Below are positions 27,383 through 35,999 of a stretch of 64,000 bases of DNA, one piece after another (position 1 is the first letter of the stretch; the number at the start of each line of letters is the position of its first letter). The stretch lies in contig CANKYI010000002.1 of the NCBI GenBank assembly GCA_947488085.1, forward strand, positions 294,945 through 358,944, given 5' to 3'. A program made the translations under genes and the position numbers. Origin of the DNA: an uncultured Erythrobacter sp. (GTDB taxonomy: Bacteria > Pseudomonadota > Alphaproteobacteria > Sphingomonadales > Sphingomonadaceae). Under the pieces are notes generated by a model. It saw nothing but the letters and a program-made list of their open reading frames with translations, was not told the origin of the DNA and made no database searches.

Positions 27383-27889
27383 CTATTTCTTGCGGCCAAA
27401 ATCAATCGTTACGACGTTTGAGCCATCGCCGGCATCTTCACCCTCTGTAGCTGGTTGGTCCTCAGCTTCGCCGTCATTTTCGGCATTGTCGTGCTCTTCA
27501 GGTTCAAGCTCAGTTGCAGACGCCTGGAATTGGAGGCCGAAATCGACCGCCGGATCAACGAAAGCGGTGATCGCGGCAAAGGGTATCTCCAGCTCAGCCG
27601 GGATTTGGTTGAAGGACAGTCCAACGGTAAATCCGTCTTCGCGAACTTCTAGGCCCCAGAACTTATTCTGAAGCACAATGGTCATCTCATCTGGAAAGCG
27701 TTCGCGCAGATGATCGGGGATCGACACCCCTTGCGCTGCTGTTTTGAAGGTGATGTAGAAATGGTGATTGCCGGGCAACTCACTGCCCCCAGCCACAATT
27801 TCACCCAGCACGCGGCCAACCACGGCGCGCAAAGCTTCCTGAACAATCTCGTCATACGGGATCAGGCTATCGGGCGTGTCTTCTGTCAT
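27383..27889 (-). CDS. sspB: ClpXP adaptor SspB, alphaproteobacterial type
   Basis: 168 residues from the ATG at 27889 (MTEDTPDSLIPYDEIVQEAL), where family members begin; an upstream in-frame start adds unrelated basic residues. The core has the SspB tag-binding strands (NHHFYITFKT, IVLQNKFWGLEV, FTVGLSFNQIPAELEIPF). A long acidic linker (~125-155) ends in VVTIDFGRKK, the XB peptide that docks on ClpX. It delivers ssrA-tagged proteins to ClpXP. It is divergent from hisB, 151 bases apart. Confidence 0.9.
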   Translation of the reverse strand: MTEDTPDSLIPYDEIVQEALRAVVGRVLGEIVAGGSELPGNHHFYITFKTAAQGVSIPDHLRERFPDEMTIVLQNKFWGLEVREDGFTVGLSFNQIPAELEIPFAAITAFVDPAVDFGLQFQASATELEPEEHDNAENDGEAEDQPATEGEDAGDGSNVVTIDFGRKK

Positions 27890-28040
27890 CACTCGCGAAT
27901 TCGTGAAGCGTGGCGCAGCGCGGGTCAAGCGTTTCGTGAGCGCAACGCACAATTGTCTTGCCAGTTGTTGTGACAGCTAAGCGATTGTTGTGGCTCGCAG
28001 ACGCTTGCGCCCACCGCCTGTGCGCCTATAGCCTGCGAGC

Positions 28041-28658
28041 ATGACTGAGCTTGCAAACACTGGCGCCAGAACGGGGTCGATAGAGCGGAAAACCGCCGAA
28101 ACCGCGATTGCGATTGCGGTCAATCTTGATGGAACCGGGACCTATGACGTGTCCACCGGCATCGGGTTTCTCGATCATATGGTCGAACAATTCTCCAAAC
28201 ATTCGCTAATCGATGTGACGATGAAGGTCAGCGGCGACCTGCATGTGGATCAGCACCACACGACCGAGGATTCCGCGATTGCTCTGGGTCAGGCGCTCTC
28301 TGATGCCTTGGGTGACAAGGCCGGGATTGGTCGATATGGCCATGCCTATTCGCCGATGGATGAGACATTGAGCCGGGTTGCGCTCGATATTTCAGGCCGC
28401 CCATACGTGGTGTGGAAAGCGGGCTTCACTCAGGAAAAACTGGGCGAATGGGACACGGAGCTGATCGAGCACTGGTTCCATTCGGTCGCGCAAACCGCCG
28501 GACTGACGCTCCATATTGAACTGCTTTATGGCAGCAACAACCACCACATTTGCGAGAGCATCTATAAAGGTTTTGCGCGCGCCATGCGGATCGCGGTTGA
28601 ACGTGACCCACGCAAAGGCGACGCCGTGCCCAGCACAAAGGGGCAGCTTGGTGGTTAA
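28041..28658 (+). CDS. hisB: Imidazoleglycerol-phosphate dehydratase
   Basis: 205 residues. It catalyses step 6 of histidine synthesis, dehydrating imidazole glycerol phosphate to imidazole acetol phosphate. The metal-binding repeats are clear: [14 protein letters not shown] and [14 protein letters not shown] in the first half, and [15 protein letters not shown] and [18 protein letters not shown] in the second. There is no fused histidinol phosphatase, as usual outside enterics. It is the first gene of the his operon. The gap to hisH (129 bases) is occupied by a four-hairpin element. Confidence 0.96.
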   Translation: MTELANTGARTGSIERKTAETAIAIAVNLDGTGTYDVSTGIGFLDHMVEQFSKHSLIDVTMKVSGDLHVDQHHTTEDSAIALGQALSDALGDKAGIGRYGHAYSPMDETLSRVALDISGRPYVVWKAGFTQEKLGEWDTELIEHWFHSVAQTAGLTLHIELLYGSNNHHICESIYKGFARAMRIAVERDPRKGDAVPSTKGQLGG

Positions 28659-28682
28659 GAAGGGTCGTGGTCTGGCGCTGAT

Positions 28683-28777
28683 CGGTTGCAGAGCAACCGC
28701 GAGGGCGACTGCCCGCCCGCAGCGTGCGCGGCTTTGCCGCGCGTCTAGCGAGGATCGCACGCCCGGATGGGCGTGCG
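28683..28777 (+). repeat. Four-hairpin intergenic element (REP-like) in his operon
   Basis: Four perfect inverted repeats follow one another: CGGTTGC/GCAACCG with loop AGA (28683-28699), GGGC/GCCC with loop GACT (28703-28714), GCGCGGC/GCCGCGC with loop TTT (28726-28742), and CGCACGCCC/GGGCGTGCG with loop GGAT (28756-28777). It fills the hisB-hisH gap and ends 10 bases before the hisH ATG. The composition and regular build resemble interspersed palindromic units. I see no second copy in this window. Confidence 0.7.
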
Positions 28778-28787
28778 AAACACCAGA

Positions 28788-29414
28788 ATGACCGAGGTCG
28801 TTGCCTTGGTCGATTATGGCGCAGGCAATCTCCATTCCGTTCACAATGCGTTGAAAGCAGTGGGCGCGAGCGTGACCGTTACTGCCGATGCGAACGTTGT
28901 GCGCGCCGCGGACCGTATTGTTTTGCCCGGCGTAGGTTCGTTCAAAGCCTGTGCCGAAGGGCTGCGCGCAATCCCCGGCATGGTTGAGGCTATGACTGAG
29001 CGGGTGCAGGTTGGCGGCGCGCCTTTCCTTGGCATTTGCGTGGGCATGCAATTGCTTAGCCAGCGCGGGCTGGAACATGGCGAGACGCCGGGGCTGGGAT
29101 GGATCGCGGGCGAAGTGCGTCTTATCGAGCCGAGCGATACGGCCATCAAAGTGCCGCATATGGGCTGGAACGATGTGGCGCTGCTTCCCCATGCCAAAGA
29201 TCATGCGGTGATTGAGGACGGGGAGGCCTATTTCCTCCACTCATACCACTTCGCTGCGCAAGACCCTGCCGATATCGCCGCGCTGACCGATCACGGCGAA
29301 GGGCTGGTCGCAGCGGTCGCTCGCGATAATGTGCTGGGCGTGCAATATCACCCTGAGAAAAGCCAAGCCTATGGGCTGGCAACCCTGACCCGTTTTCTGG
29401 AGTGGAAACCTTGA
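28788..29414 (+). CDS. hisH: Imidazole glycerol phosphate synthase, glutaminase subunit
   Basis: 208 residues from the ATG at 28788 (MTEVVALVDYGAGN). An ATG at 28767 would add seven unlike residues. The class I glutamine amidotransferase has nucleophile Cys in GICVGMQLLSQRG and His/Glu in QYHPEKSQ. It supplies ammonia to HisF for imidazole ring closure. There is no good Shine-Dalgarno before the ATG. Translation may depend on the hairpin element or on coupling. Its stop overlaps the hisA TTG start (TTGA). Confidence 0.94.
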   Translation: MTEVVALVDYGAGNLHSVHNALKAVGASVTVTADANVVRAADRIVLPGVGSFKACAEGLRAIPGMVEAMTERVQVGGAPFLGICVGMQLLSQRGLEHGETPGLGWIAGEVRLIEPSDTAIKVPHMGWNDVALLPHAKDHAVIEDGEAYFLHSYHFAAQDPADIAALTDHGEGLVAAVARDNVLGVQYHPEKSQAYGLATLTRFLEWKP

Positions 29415-30139
29415 TCGTATTTCCAGCTATCGACCTCAAAGGTGGCGAAGTCGTGCGCTTGGCCGAGGGCGATATGGACCGCGCCACCGTCTATGGCGAT
29501 GATCCCGCAGCCCAAGCGATGCTGTTTGCCGAGGCAGGCGCAGAGCATCTGCATGTCGTCGACCTTGACGGCAGTTTCGCAGGGGCGGGGCGCAATGTCG
29601 AGGCGGTGAAATCAATCATCGAGAGCTTCCCCGGCTATGTGCAATTGGGCGGCGGCATCCGTGATGCAGCGGCGGTAGAGGGCTGGTTCAACCTTGGCGT
29701 TGCACGGGTTGTGATGGGATCGGCGGCGCTCAAAGACCCGGAATTTGTGAAAGAGATGGCGCGCGAATGGGAAGGCGGCATTGTCGTCGCTGTCGATGCC
29801 AAAGATGGCATGGTCGCGACCGAGGGCTGGGCTGAGGTTTCCGATGTTCCGGTCCATGATCTTGCGCGCCGGTTTGAAGATGCGGGCGTCGCCTCGCTGC
29901 TCTTCACCGATATTGGCCGCGACGGCTTGCTCAAAGGCGTGAACATCGATGCGACCGTGGAGCTAGCACAGCGCGTCGACATCCCCGTAATCGCCAGCGG
30001 CGGAGTAAAGGGGCTGGACGATATCCACGTCCTCTCAATCCAAGCGCATTTGGGCATCGAAGGCGTAATCACAGGCCGCGCTTTGTATGAAGGCAAGCTG
30101 GACTTGGCTGCAGCGATTGCGATGGGGGCGCGGGCGTGA
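29411..30139 (+). CDS. hisA: Phosphoribosylformimino-AICAR ribotide isomerase
   Basis: 242 residues. I choose the TTG at 29411: GGAG stands 8 bases upstream and the start overlaps the hisH stop (TTGA). A GTG at 29402 lies inside that ribosome site. It is a (beta-alpha)8 barrel, with VFPAIDLKGGEVVRL carrying the catalytic Asp, QLGGGIRD, and a second Asp in FTDIGRDG. It isomerises ProFAR in histidine synthesis. Its end overlaps the following membrane-protein gene by four bases (GTGA). Confidence 0.94.
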   Translation: MIVFPAIDLKGGEVVRLAEGDMDRATVYGDDPAAQAMLFAEAGAEHLHVVDLDGSFAGAGRNVEAVKSIIESFPGYVQLGGGIRDAAAVEGWFNLGVARVVMGSAALKDPEFVKEMAREWEGGIVVAVDAKDGMVATEGWAEVSDVPVHDLARRFEDAGVASLLFTDIGRDGLLKGVNIDATVELAQRVDIPVIASGGVKGLDDIHVLSIQAHLGIEGVITGRALYEGKLDLAAAIAMGARA

Positions 30140-30435
30140 GCGAAGGGCGGCAGTTGATCCTAGACCCACCGCGATGGTCAGTTTTAGTGAAGGGTGTCGT
30201 CCTGGCGGTACTCGTTGCCGCTTGGGCTTACACTTACCCTAATGCTCAAGGGTTCACGTTTCTACTCCTCGCATTTGTTGCCCTTCAATGTCTTGAGAGC
30301 ATCTGGAGAGCGCGAGCATTTTTCGTCTTTAGGAAAGATACCGATCCGTTGATCTTTTGGCTCGCAATTGCGGGTTGCGTCGTCTTGCTCGGGTTTTCAG
30401 CCTTCATGTTTTACGTTTTGCAGGCGGCCCGATGA
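30136..30435 (+). CDS. Small membrane protein inside his operon
   Basis: 99 residues with a GTG start overlapping the hisA stop. There are three hydrophobic helices (about residues 18-33, 40-55 and 73-96). Its stop overlaps the hisF ATG (ATGA), so it is translationally locked into the operon. No known histidine enzyme is a membrane protein of this size and I recognise no family. Its sequence is AT-richer than the flanking his genes, which suggests a later insertion. Confidence 0.75.
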   Translation: MSEGRQLILDPPRWSVLVKGVVLAVLVAAWAYTYPNAQGFTFLLLAFVALQCLESIWRARAFFVFRKDTDPLIFWLAIAGCVVLLGFSAFMFYVLQAAR

Positions 30436-31232
30436 CCGTCCGTATCCGCGTCATACCATGTCTCGACGTCGCCGAGGGCCGTGTCGTTAAGGGCGTCAAT
30501 TTCGTCGATCTCAAAGACGCTGGCGATCCGGTTGAACAGGCGCGCGCTTATGATGCGGCGGGTGCAGATGAGCTTTGCTTTCTCGATATCTCCGCCAGTC
30601 ATGAAGGGCGGGGCACTTTGCTGGATATTGTCCGGCGGACGGCTGAGGTTTGCTTTATGCCGCTGACCGTGGGCGGCGGGGTTCGCAGTGTCGAGGACGC
30701 ACGCGCGCTCTTGCTCGCAGGTGCAGACAAGGTTGCGATCAATTCTGCCGCGGTGGCTCGGCCTGAATTGGTGGCGGAAATCGCCGCGAAGTTTGGCAGT
30801 CAATGCGTCGTCGCCAGTGTCGATGCGCGCCGCGTTACACCCGAAGTGCCCATTCAGGGTGAAGCACCGCAAATGGGTCCAAAGTGGGAGATTTTCACCC
30901 ATGGCGGGCGCAAGCCAACCGGGATCGATGCGCTCGAATATGCCCAGAAGGTCGCCGAATTGGGCGCCGGCGAATTGCTGGTCACCAGCATGGATGGCGA
31001 CGGGACGCAGGCCGGGTATGACCTCGACCTGACCCGCGTAATCGCAGATAGCGTCAGCATCCCGGTTGTCGCCAGCGGCGGGGTGGGCAACCTCAATCAC
31101 CTTGTCGAAGGGGTGCGTGAGGGCCATGCCAGCGCCGTCCTTGCCGCCTCCATTTTCCACTTCGGCACGCATTCCATTCACGAAGCGCATGAGGCCTTAC
31201 GCGCGGCGGGCTTGCCTGCGCGCGGGGTTTGA
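30432..31232 (+). CDS. hisF: Imidazole glycerol phosphate synthase, cyclase subunit
   Basis: 266 residues from the ATG at 30432, overlapping the previous stop. It is a (beta-alpha)8 barrel paralogous to His[20 protein letters not shown] with catalytic Asp, VGGGVRS, and [15 protein letters not shown] with the second Asp. It joins with HisH to convert PRFAR and ammonia to imidazole glycerol phosphate and AICAR. It is slightly longer than the usual ~255 residues at the C-terminus. Confidence 0.96.
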   Translation: MTVRIRVIPCLDVAEGRVVKGVNFVDLKDAGDPVEQARAYDAAGADELCFLDISASHEGRGTLLDIVRRTAEVCFMPLTVGGGVRSVEDARALLLAGADKVAINSAAVARPELVAEIAAKFGSQCVVASVDARRVTPEVPIQGEAPQMGPKWEIFTHGGRKPTGIDALEYAQKVAELGAGELLVTSMDGDGTQAGYDLDLTRVIADSVSIPVVASGGVGNLNHLVEGVREGHASAVLAASIFHFGTHSIHEAHEALRAAGLPARGV

Positions 31233-31247
31233 GGGCACAGGGACGCA

Positions 31248-31562
31248 ATGAGCACGTTAGAACGCCTTGAAGCCACCATCGCCGCGCGCGCCAGCGCTTC
31301 GCCTGAGACAAGCTATGTCGCCAAACTCAACGCCAAAGGCCTGCACACCATCGCGCAGAAAGTGGGCGAAGAGGCGGTTGAAACCGTGATCGCCAGCCTC
31401 GATGGCAGCGATGCAGACTTGGTCAGCGAGAGCGCTGATTTGCTGTTCCACCTTGTGGTCTTGCTTCAGGCAAAGGGAGTGGCGTTTGACCAAGTGCTCA
31501 CTGAATTGGACCGCCGCGAAGGACTCTCGGGTCTCGCGGAGAAAGCCAGCAGGACGGAGTAA
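31248..31562 (+). CDS. hisE: Phosphoribosyl-ATP pyrophosphatase
   Basis: 104 residues of the MazG-like all-alpha pyrophosphatase fold. SYVAKLNAKGLHTIAQKVGEE, AVETVIAS and SESADLLFHLVVLL hold the metal-binding acidic residues. It hydrolyses PR-ATP to PR-AMP, step 2 of histidine synthesis. It is a separate protein rather than the HisIE fusion of enterics. It is 15 bases after hisF and 3 bases before the HIT gene. Confidence 0.95.
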   Translation: MSTLERLEATIAARASASPETSYVAKLNAKGLHTIAQKVGEEAVETVIASLDGSDADLVSESADLLFHLVVLLQAKGVAFDQVLTELDRREGLSGLAEKASRTE

Positions 31563-31565
31563 ACC

Positions 31566-31949
31566 ATGCCCATCGACCCGACGCTGCCCTATGATGACAA
31601 CAACATCTTCGCGAAGATTCTGAGCGGGGAAATCCCCTCTGCGAAAGTCTATGAGGATGATTGGGCCTATGCATTAGAGGACATCAACCCTCAGGCTGAA
31701 ATCCACACTCTGGTGATCCCAAAGGGCCGCTATGTCAGCTGGGATGACTTTTCCGCCAAGGCATCGGCAGAGGAAATTACAGGCTTTGTTCGTGCCGTGG
31801 GCGAGGTTGCTCGTGCAAAAGGATTGGTGGAGCCGGGATACCGGTTGATGGCCAATATTGGCCATCATGGCGGGCAAGAGGTTCCGCATCTGCACGTCCA
31901 TATCTTTGGCGGACAGCCGCTTGGCCCGATGATTTGGCGACAGAAATAG
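31566..31949 (+). CDS. HIT family protein (HinT-like)
   Basis: 127 residues. The histidine triad HLHVHIFGG is near the C-terminus, and FAKILSGEIPSAKVYED opens the fold. It is a purine nucleoside phosphoramidase-type protein. Its position three bases after hisE is conserved in many alphaproteobacteria, so it is the last gene of the his transcript. The physiological substrate is not known. Confidence 0.92.
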   Translation: MPIDPTLPYDDNNIFAKILSGEIPSAKVYEDDWAYALEDINPQAEIHTLVIPKGRYVSWDDFSAKASAEEITGFVRAVGEVARAKGLVEPGYRLMANIGHHGGQEVPHLHVHIFGGQPLGPMIWRQK

Positions 31950-32012
31950 GCTCCGGTCGCACGTCAGAGTCGTTCCACCGTCATTCAGGAAAACTGGGCA
32001 AATGCGGCTGGT

Positions 32013-32510
32013 ATGCCGGATTCCGCTGCGCTAACCCGTTCTCCGATGGTTAACCCAACTCCGATACCCACTCCTCCGGGCGGCGTCTTTAATGGCGCGC
32101 GGCACCTGTATGCGGTGCGCGTTTATTATGAGGACACCGACCTGTCCGGCATCACCTATCACGCCAATTATCTGCGCTGGTTTGAGCGCGCGCGTTCGGA
32201 CCTCTTGCGCATGCTGGAGATTGATCAGCGCGCCGCGATTGAAAGCGAAGATGGCGCCTATGCGGTATCCGAGATCAATCTCAAATATCTCCGCCCGGCA
32301 AAGCTCGATGATGATGTGGTGATCGAGACGACCTGTACGGAACTCGGCGCGGCAAGCTGCCGGATGCATCAGATTGCGCGTCGCGGTGACGAAGCCTTGT
32401 GTGAGGCATCCTTGCGCGTGGGGTTCATCTCACTCGAAGGGCGTCCGCGCCGACAACCGGCCCCTTGGCGCGCAGCGTTTCACGAATTTATGACCAAGAA
32501 GGATACATAA
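32013..32510 (+). CDS. ybgC: Acyl-CoA thioesterase YbgC, tol-pal associated
   Basis: 165 residues with a 4-hydroxybenzoyl-CoA thioesterase hot-dog fold. VRVYYEDTDLSGITYHANYLRWFERAR holds the catalytic Asp and the helix. The first ~30 residues are Pro-rich and not conserved, so the true start may be the ATG at 32046; neither has a strong ribosome site. It hydrolyses short- or medium-chain acyl thioesters in the cytoplasm. It leads the tol-pal operon and ends 2 bases before tolQ. Confidence 0.9.
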   Translation: MPDSAALTRSPMVNPTPIPTPPGGVFNGARHLYAVRVYYEDTDLSGITYHANYLRWFERARSDLLRMLEIDQRAAIESEDGAYAVSEINLKYLRPAKLDDDVVIETTCTELGAASCRMHQIARRGDEALCEASLRVGFISLEGRPRRQPAPWRAAFHEFMTKKDT

Positions 32511-32512
32511 GA

Positions 32513-33232
32513 GTGCCCAGTCTTTTGATGAGCGCTGTCACAGCTCAAACCGCATTGCCAGCGGGTCCGACGCGGCTTGATCCGATTGAGCTGTTTTTGG
32601 ACGCCGACATTGTCGTGCAAGCGGTGATTGTTGGTCTGGTCCTCGCCAGTATCTGGACGTGGATGATCATCGTGTCATTTTCGCTGAGATCCGACATGTT
32701 GAACAGCAAATCGCGCGCCTATGAGGCCGATTTTTGGGATACCAATGATCGCGAAGCTGCTCTTTCAAAACGTCAACGCGCAGAGGTGCCGTCAGCGCGC
32801 GTGGCCGGCGCTGGGCTGGATGAATGGCGACGCTCGACCAAGTCCGGGACGGTGGATCGCGACGCGGCGCGCCAGCGGATCAGCGCGGCGATGGAAGGTC
32901 AGGTGGCGCATGAGGCAGACGAGCTGGCTGGACGGTTGAACTTTTTGGCAACCACCGGTTCGGTTGCGCCGTTTGTGGGTTTGTTCGGCACGGTTTGGGG
33001 CATCATGAACAGCTTCTTCCAAATCGGTGCGCAGCAAAGCGCCTCTCTCGCCGTGGTCGCTCCCGGTATTGCTGAGGCTTTGTTCGCCACCGGTATCGGG
33101 CTGTTCGCTGCGATCCCAGCGGTTATCGCTTACAACCGGTTCAGCAACACGGTGAACCATTATGAGGCGCAGCTTCAACGGTTTGCGGACAAGGTCCATG
33201 CTGGCCTTAGCCGTGAGTTGGACAAAGCATAA
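32513..33232 (+). CDS. tolQ: TolQ, proton channel subunit
   Basis: 239 residues from the GTG at 32513, which stands 9 bases after AAGGA; an ATG at 32528 is the alternative. It has three membrane helices: one near residues 30-52, then the pair after the large cytoplasmic loop (FVGLFGTVWGIMNSFF and IAEALFATGIGLFAAIPAVIAYN), the MotA/TolQ/ExbB signature. With TolR it uses the proton gradient to energise TolA for outer-membrane constriction. It overlaps tolR by one base (TAATG). Confidence 0.93.
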   Translation: MPSLLMSAVTAQTALPAGPTRLDPIELFLDADIVVQAVIVGLVLASIWTWMIIVSFSLRSDMLNSKSRAYEADFWDTNDREAALSKRQRAEVPSARVAGAGLDEWRRSTKSGTVDRDAARQRISAAMEGQVAHEADELAGRLNFLATTGSVAPFVGLFGTVWGIMNSFFQIGAQQSASLAVVAPGIAEALFATGIGLFAAIPAVIAYNRFSNTVNHYEAQLQRFADKVHAGLSRELDKA

Positions 33233-33681
33233 TGGCGATGGGCTTGGTATCGTCGGGACGCAATCGTGGCCGCCGGTTTCGGCGCGCGGCGATGGCGGAG
33301 ATTAACGTCACGCCGCTCGTCGATGTGATGCTGGTGTTGCTTATCATCTTTATGGTGACCGTCACTTTGCCCGCAGTCGGCGTGCCTATTGAATTGCCTG
33401 AAAGTCGTGCTTCGGCGGTGGAGCAAACCGCGGAACAGGTCACGATCAGCATCGACAGCGATGGCCGGGTCTATATCGAGAACACTCCTATCGTGCCGGG
33501 CGAATTGCCCAATGCACTGTTGGAATTGGACCGTGCGAGCTCTGGCGATCAACCGACCATTGTGCTGCGCGGTGACAGGAGCCTCGATTACGGCAGAGTG
33601 ATGGCGGTTATGGGTGAGTTGGGCCGCGCAGGCTTCACCTCCATATCGCTGGTCACCGACGGTTCAGTTTCGCCGCCATAG
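33232..33681 (+). CDS. tolR: TolR, ExbD family
   Basis: 149 residues. A short basic N-terminus precedes one membrane helix carrying the essential Asp (INVTPLVDVMLVLLIIFMV, Asp near residue 31). A periplasmic domain of ~100 residues follows. It partners with TolQ in the proton-driven motor. The start overlaps the tolQ stop codon by one base, and tolA follows after 12 bases. Confidence 0.93.
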   Translation: MAMGLVSSGRNRGRRFRRAAMAEINVTPLVDVMLVLLIIFMVTVTLPAVGVPIELPESRASAVEQTAEQVTISIDSDGRVYIENTPIVPGELPNALLELDRASSGDQPTIVLRGDRSLDYGRVMAVMGELGRAGFTSISLVTDGSVSPP

Positions 33682-33693
33682 CGAGAGGGGATC

Positions 33694-34512
33694 ATGGCAC
33701 AAACCGCCTTTCGCACAGAAGACAGCGTCGGCCTGCTCGTCGCGATAGTGCTGCACGCATTGCTGGCAGCGGTGTTGGCGCTGCAATTCCTGTTTACGCC
33801 TGCTGCTTTGCCGACGCCGGATCGGATGACGGTGAGCCTTGCGACAGAGGTTAGCTTGGAATCGACGGCACCGGACCCTGTGCCAGAAAGCCGCGCTGCG
33901 ATTGCACCGACGCTTTCTGATCAGCCTGCGCCGGAGCTTGAGACTACGCCGCTGGATGCAGCTCCCGTGACTGCGCCCACACAGGCACCGCCGCCTCCAA
34001 CTGCGCGGAACACGCGAACTCCACCGACGCGCACGCCGCCGCGCGAACGCGATCGCAGCCGCCCGGATCGGACACCGGCTCCCGCACCAACGCAGCGAGC
34101 AACCCGGTCAGGTGGAAGCCAGATCGGTGACAATTTTCTGGAAGGGCAGGGTGGTTCCACGCAAACGCAGGAAACCCGCATTCCCGCATCGCAAATTGGG
34201 CGCAGTGCGCGTGCATCTTTGCAGCAAGAGATTAATCGGCAGCTCAGACCGCATTGGAGCGCGCCTTCGGGACTGGAGGCGGACAGGCTGGTGACGGTTG
34301 TTTCTTTCCGCTTAAACGAAGATGGCTCATTGGCAGGGACCCCGCGGGTCGTTAGCCAAAGCGGGGTAACCGATTCCAACCGACCGCAAGCCCCGCTCCA
34401 CGCTGAACGCGCGGTAAGGGCAGTTCGACGGGCATCCCCTTTCGATTTGCCCGATGAGTATTACGAAGCTTGGAAGAATATCTCCTCATGGAGGTTCGAC
34501 AGAAGGCTGTGA
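33694..34512 (+). CDS. tolA: TolA-like energy transducer
   Basis: 272 residues. There is an N-terminal membrane anchor (about 12-37). A Pro/Thr/Arg-rich periplasmic spanner (~45-145) replaces the long Lys/Ala helix of enteric TolA. The C-terminal TolA/TonB-like domain (~165-270) includes INRQLRPHWSAPSGLEADRL and VVSFRLNEDGSLAG. It should link TolQR to TolB/Pal through the periplasm. The short proline-rich linker is like TonB, so assignment rests on operon position as well as the C-terminal fold. Confidence 0.9.
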   Translation: MAQTAFRTEDSVGLLVAIVLHALLAAVLALQFLFTPAALPTPDRMTVSLATEVSLESTAPDPVPESRAAIAPTLSDQPAPELETTPLDAAPVTAPTQAPPPPTARNTRTPPTRTPPRERDRSRPDRTPAPAPTQRATRSGGSQIGDNFLEGQGGSTQTQETRIPASQIGRSARASLQQEINRQLRPHWSAPSGLEADRLVTVVSFRLNEDGSLAGTPRVVSQSGVTDSNRPQAPLHAERAVRAVRRASPFDLPDEYYEAWKNISSWRFDRRL

Positions 34513-34514
34513 CT

Positions 34515-35939
34515 ATGAAATTTTCCATCGCCGCACTCGTGTTGGCATGTGCCCTTGCAACCTCGCTCGCTGCGCCTGCCGCTGCACAGAGCACCGATTT
34601 GGGTGACCCGATTGGCGAAGGCGGCAATGTTGAAACCGTGTTTGAGGATGCGGCTGCCGCTGAAGAAGCTGGCGGCCTGACCGGATCGACCACTGATACC
34701 AGCGATTGGCAGGACCTTGGCATTGCCATCCCGGCCTTCGCAACGGACCGCGATCAGCCCACCCCTGCCAATGCCGGTGGCACTGCTGCGCTTGGCCGCG
34801 AAATCGCGCAGGTGATCACAGGCAACCTTCGCAATAATGGCCTGTTTAAGCCAACCGGGCCTGACAGTCTGCCCAGCCCCAGCTTTCCTCAGGTCACGGC
34901 CCCTGCATGGAGCAGTTGGAATGGCCGCGGTGCAGAGATGCTGGTGCATGGCTATGTCCGAGCGCGAGACGATGATCGCTTGGTCGTTGGCTGCTATCTG
35001 TATGATGTCGTGTTGCAGAATGAGTTGATCCGCGAAGGTTGGGTTGTGCGCCCTGCCGATTGGCGGCGTGCGGCGCATAAATGCTCTGATCTGATCTATG
35101 CGCGGTTGACCGGCGAAGACCCGTTCTTTGACAGCCGCATCGCCTATATCGCCGAAACTGGCCCCAAGGATAACCGGGTCAAACGCCTCGCTGTGATGGA
35201 CAGCGATGGAGCCAATCATCGCTTCCTGACATTGGGCAGCGCGACTGCGCTCACTCCGCGCTATTCCCCGGACTATTCGAAGATCCTCTATCTCTCTTAT
35301 GTCGATGGAAACCCGCGCATCTATGTCTATGACATTGGCAGCGGACAGCAGACTTTGGTGACAGAGAACCGCAATCCGACGATTGCGCCGCGTTGGTCGC
35401 CCGATGGTCGCTCGATCCTGTATTCGATGGCGGTGAACGGCAACACTGATATCTATCGCGTGCCAGTTACTGGCGGGAACTCGACCCGGCTGACCGATAC
35501 GCCGGGGATCGATATTGGCGGGTCCTATTCGCCCGATGGCCGTCAGATCGTTTTTGAAAGCGACCGTTCGGGCACTCAGCAATGCTATGTGATGGATGCG
35601 GACGGCACGAACCAACGGCGCATCACCTTTTTCGGCGGACGCTGTGCGACCCCGGAATGGAGCCCGCGCGGTGACCAGATCGCCTTCACGCGGATTGCCG
35701 GTGACTTTAATGTTGCGGTTATGACGCCTGCTGGGCGTAACCTTCGGGTGCTGACCAACGGATGGCAAGATGAGGCTCCAACCTGGGCGCCCAATGGAAG
35801 GATCATTCAGTTTTTCCGCACCACTCGCAATGCAGGCAATTCTTCGCTGTGGCAGGTCGATTTGACCGGCAGCAACGAACGGCGCTTGCCAACCCCGGTT
35901 GATGCCTCTGACCCTGCTTGGGGGCCTATTCGCCCGTAA
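34515..35939 (+). CDS. tolB: TolB, periplasmic beta-propeller
   Basis: 474 residues from the ATG at 34515, with AGAAGG inside the tolA end. The signal peptide is cleaved after SLAAPAAAQ. The N-terminal alpha/beta domain (~55-190) is followed by six PD40-type propeller blades with repeated YSPD/WSPDG motifs (for example RYSPDYSKILYLS, RWSPDGRSILYS, SYSPDGRQIVFES). TolB cycles between Pal and TolA during envelope constriction. It is two bases after tolA. Confidence 0.95.
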   Translation: MKFSIAALVLACALATSLAAPAAAQSTDLGDPIGEGGNVETVFEDAAAAEEAGGLTGSTTDTSDWQDLGIAIPAFATDRDQPTPANAGGTAALGREIAQVITGNLRNNGLFKPTGPDSLPSPSFPQVTAPAWSSWNGRGAEMLVHGYVRARDDDRLVVGCYLYDVVLQNELIREGWVVRPADWRRAAHKCSDLIYARLTGEDPFFDSRIAYIAETGPKDNRVKRLAVMDSDGANHRFLTLGSATALTPRYSPDYSKILYLSYVDGNPRIYVYDIGSGQQTLVTENRNPTIAPRWSPDGRSILYSMAVNGNTDIYRVPVTGGNSTRLTDTPGIDIGGSYSPDGRQIVFESDRSGTQQCYVMDADGTNQRRITFFGGRCATPEWSPRGDQIAFTRIAGDFNVAVMTPAGRNLRVLTNGWQDEAPTWAPNGRIIQFFRTTRNAGNSSLWQVDLTGSNERRLPTPVDASDPAWGPIRP

Positions 35940-35999
35940 GCTTCGACCCTAATTTAACCTGCCGCAGCAGATTTGCCCGGCACAATAAGGAGAGCAATA

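Noticed and set aside
34461..35768. 435-codon minus-strand frame
   Set aside because: Shadow of tolB, with no domain or start signal.
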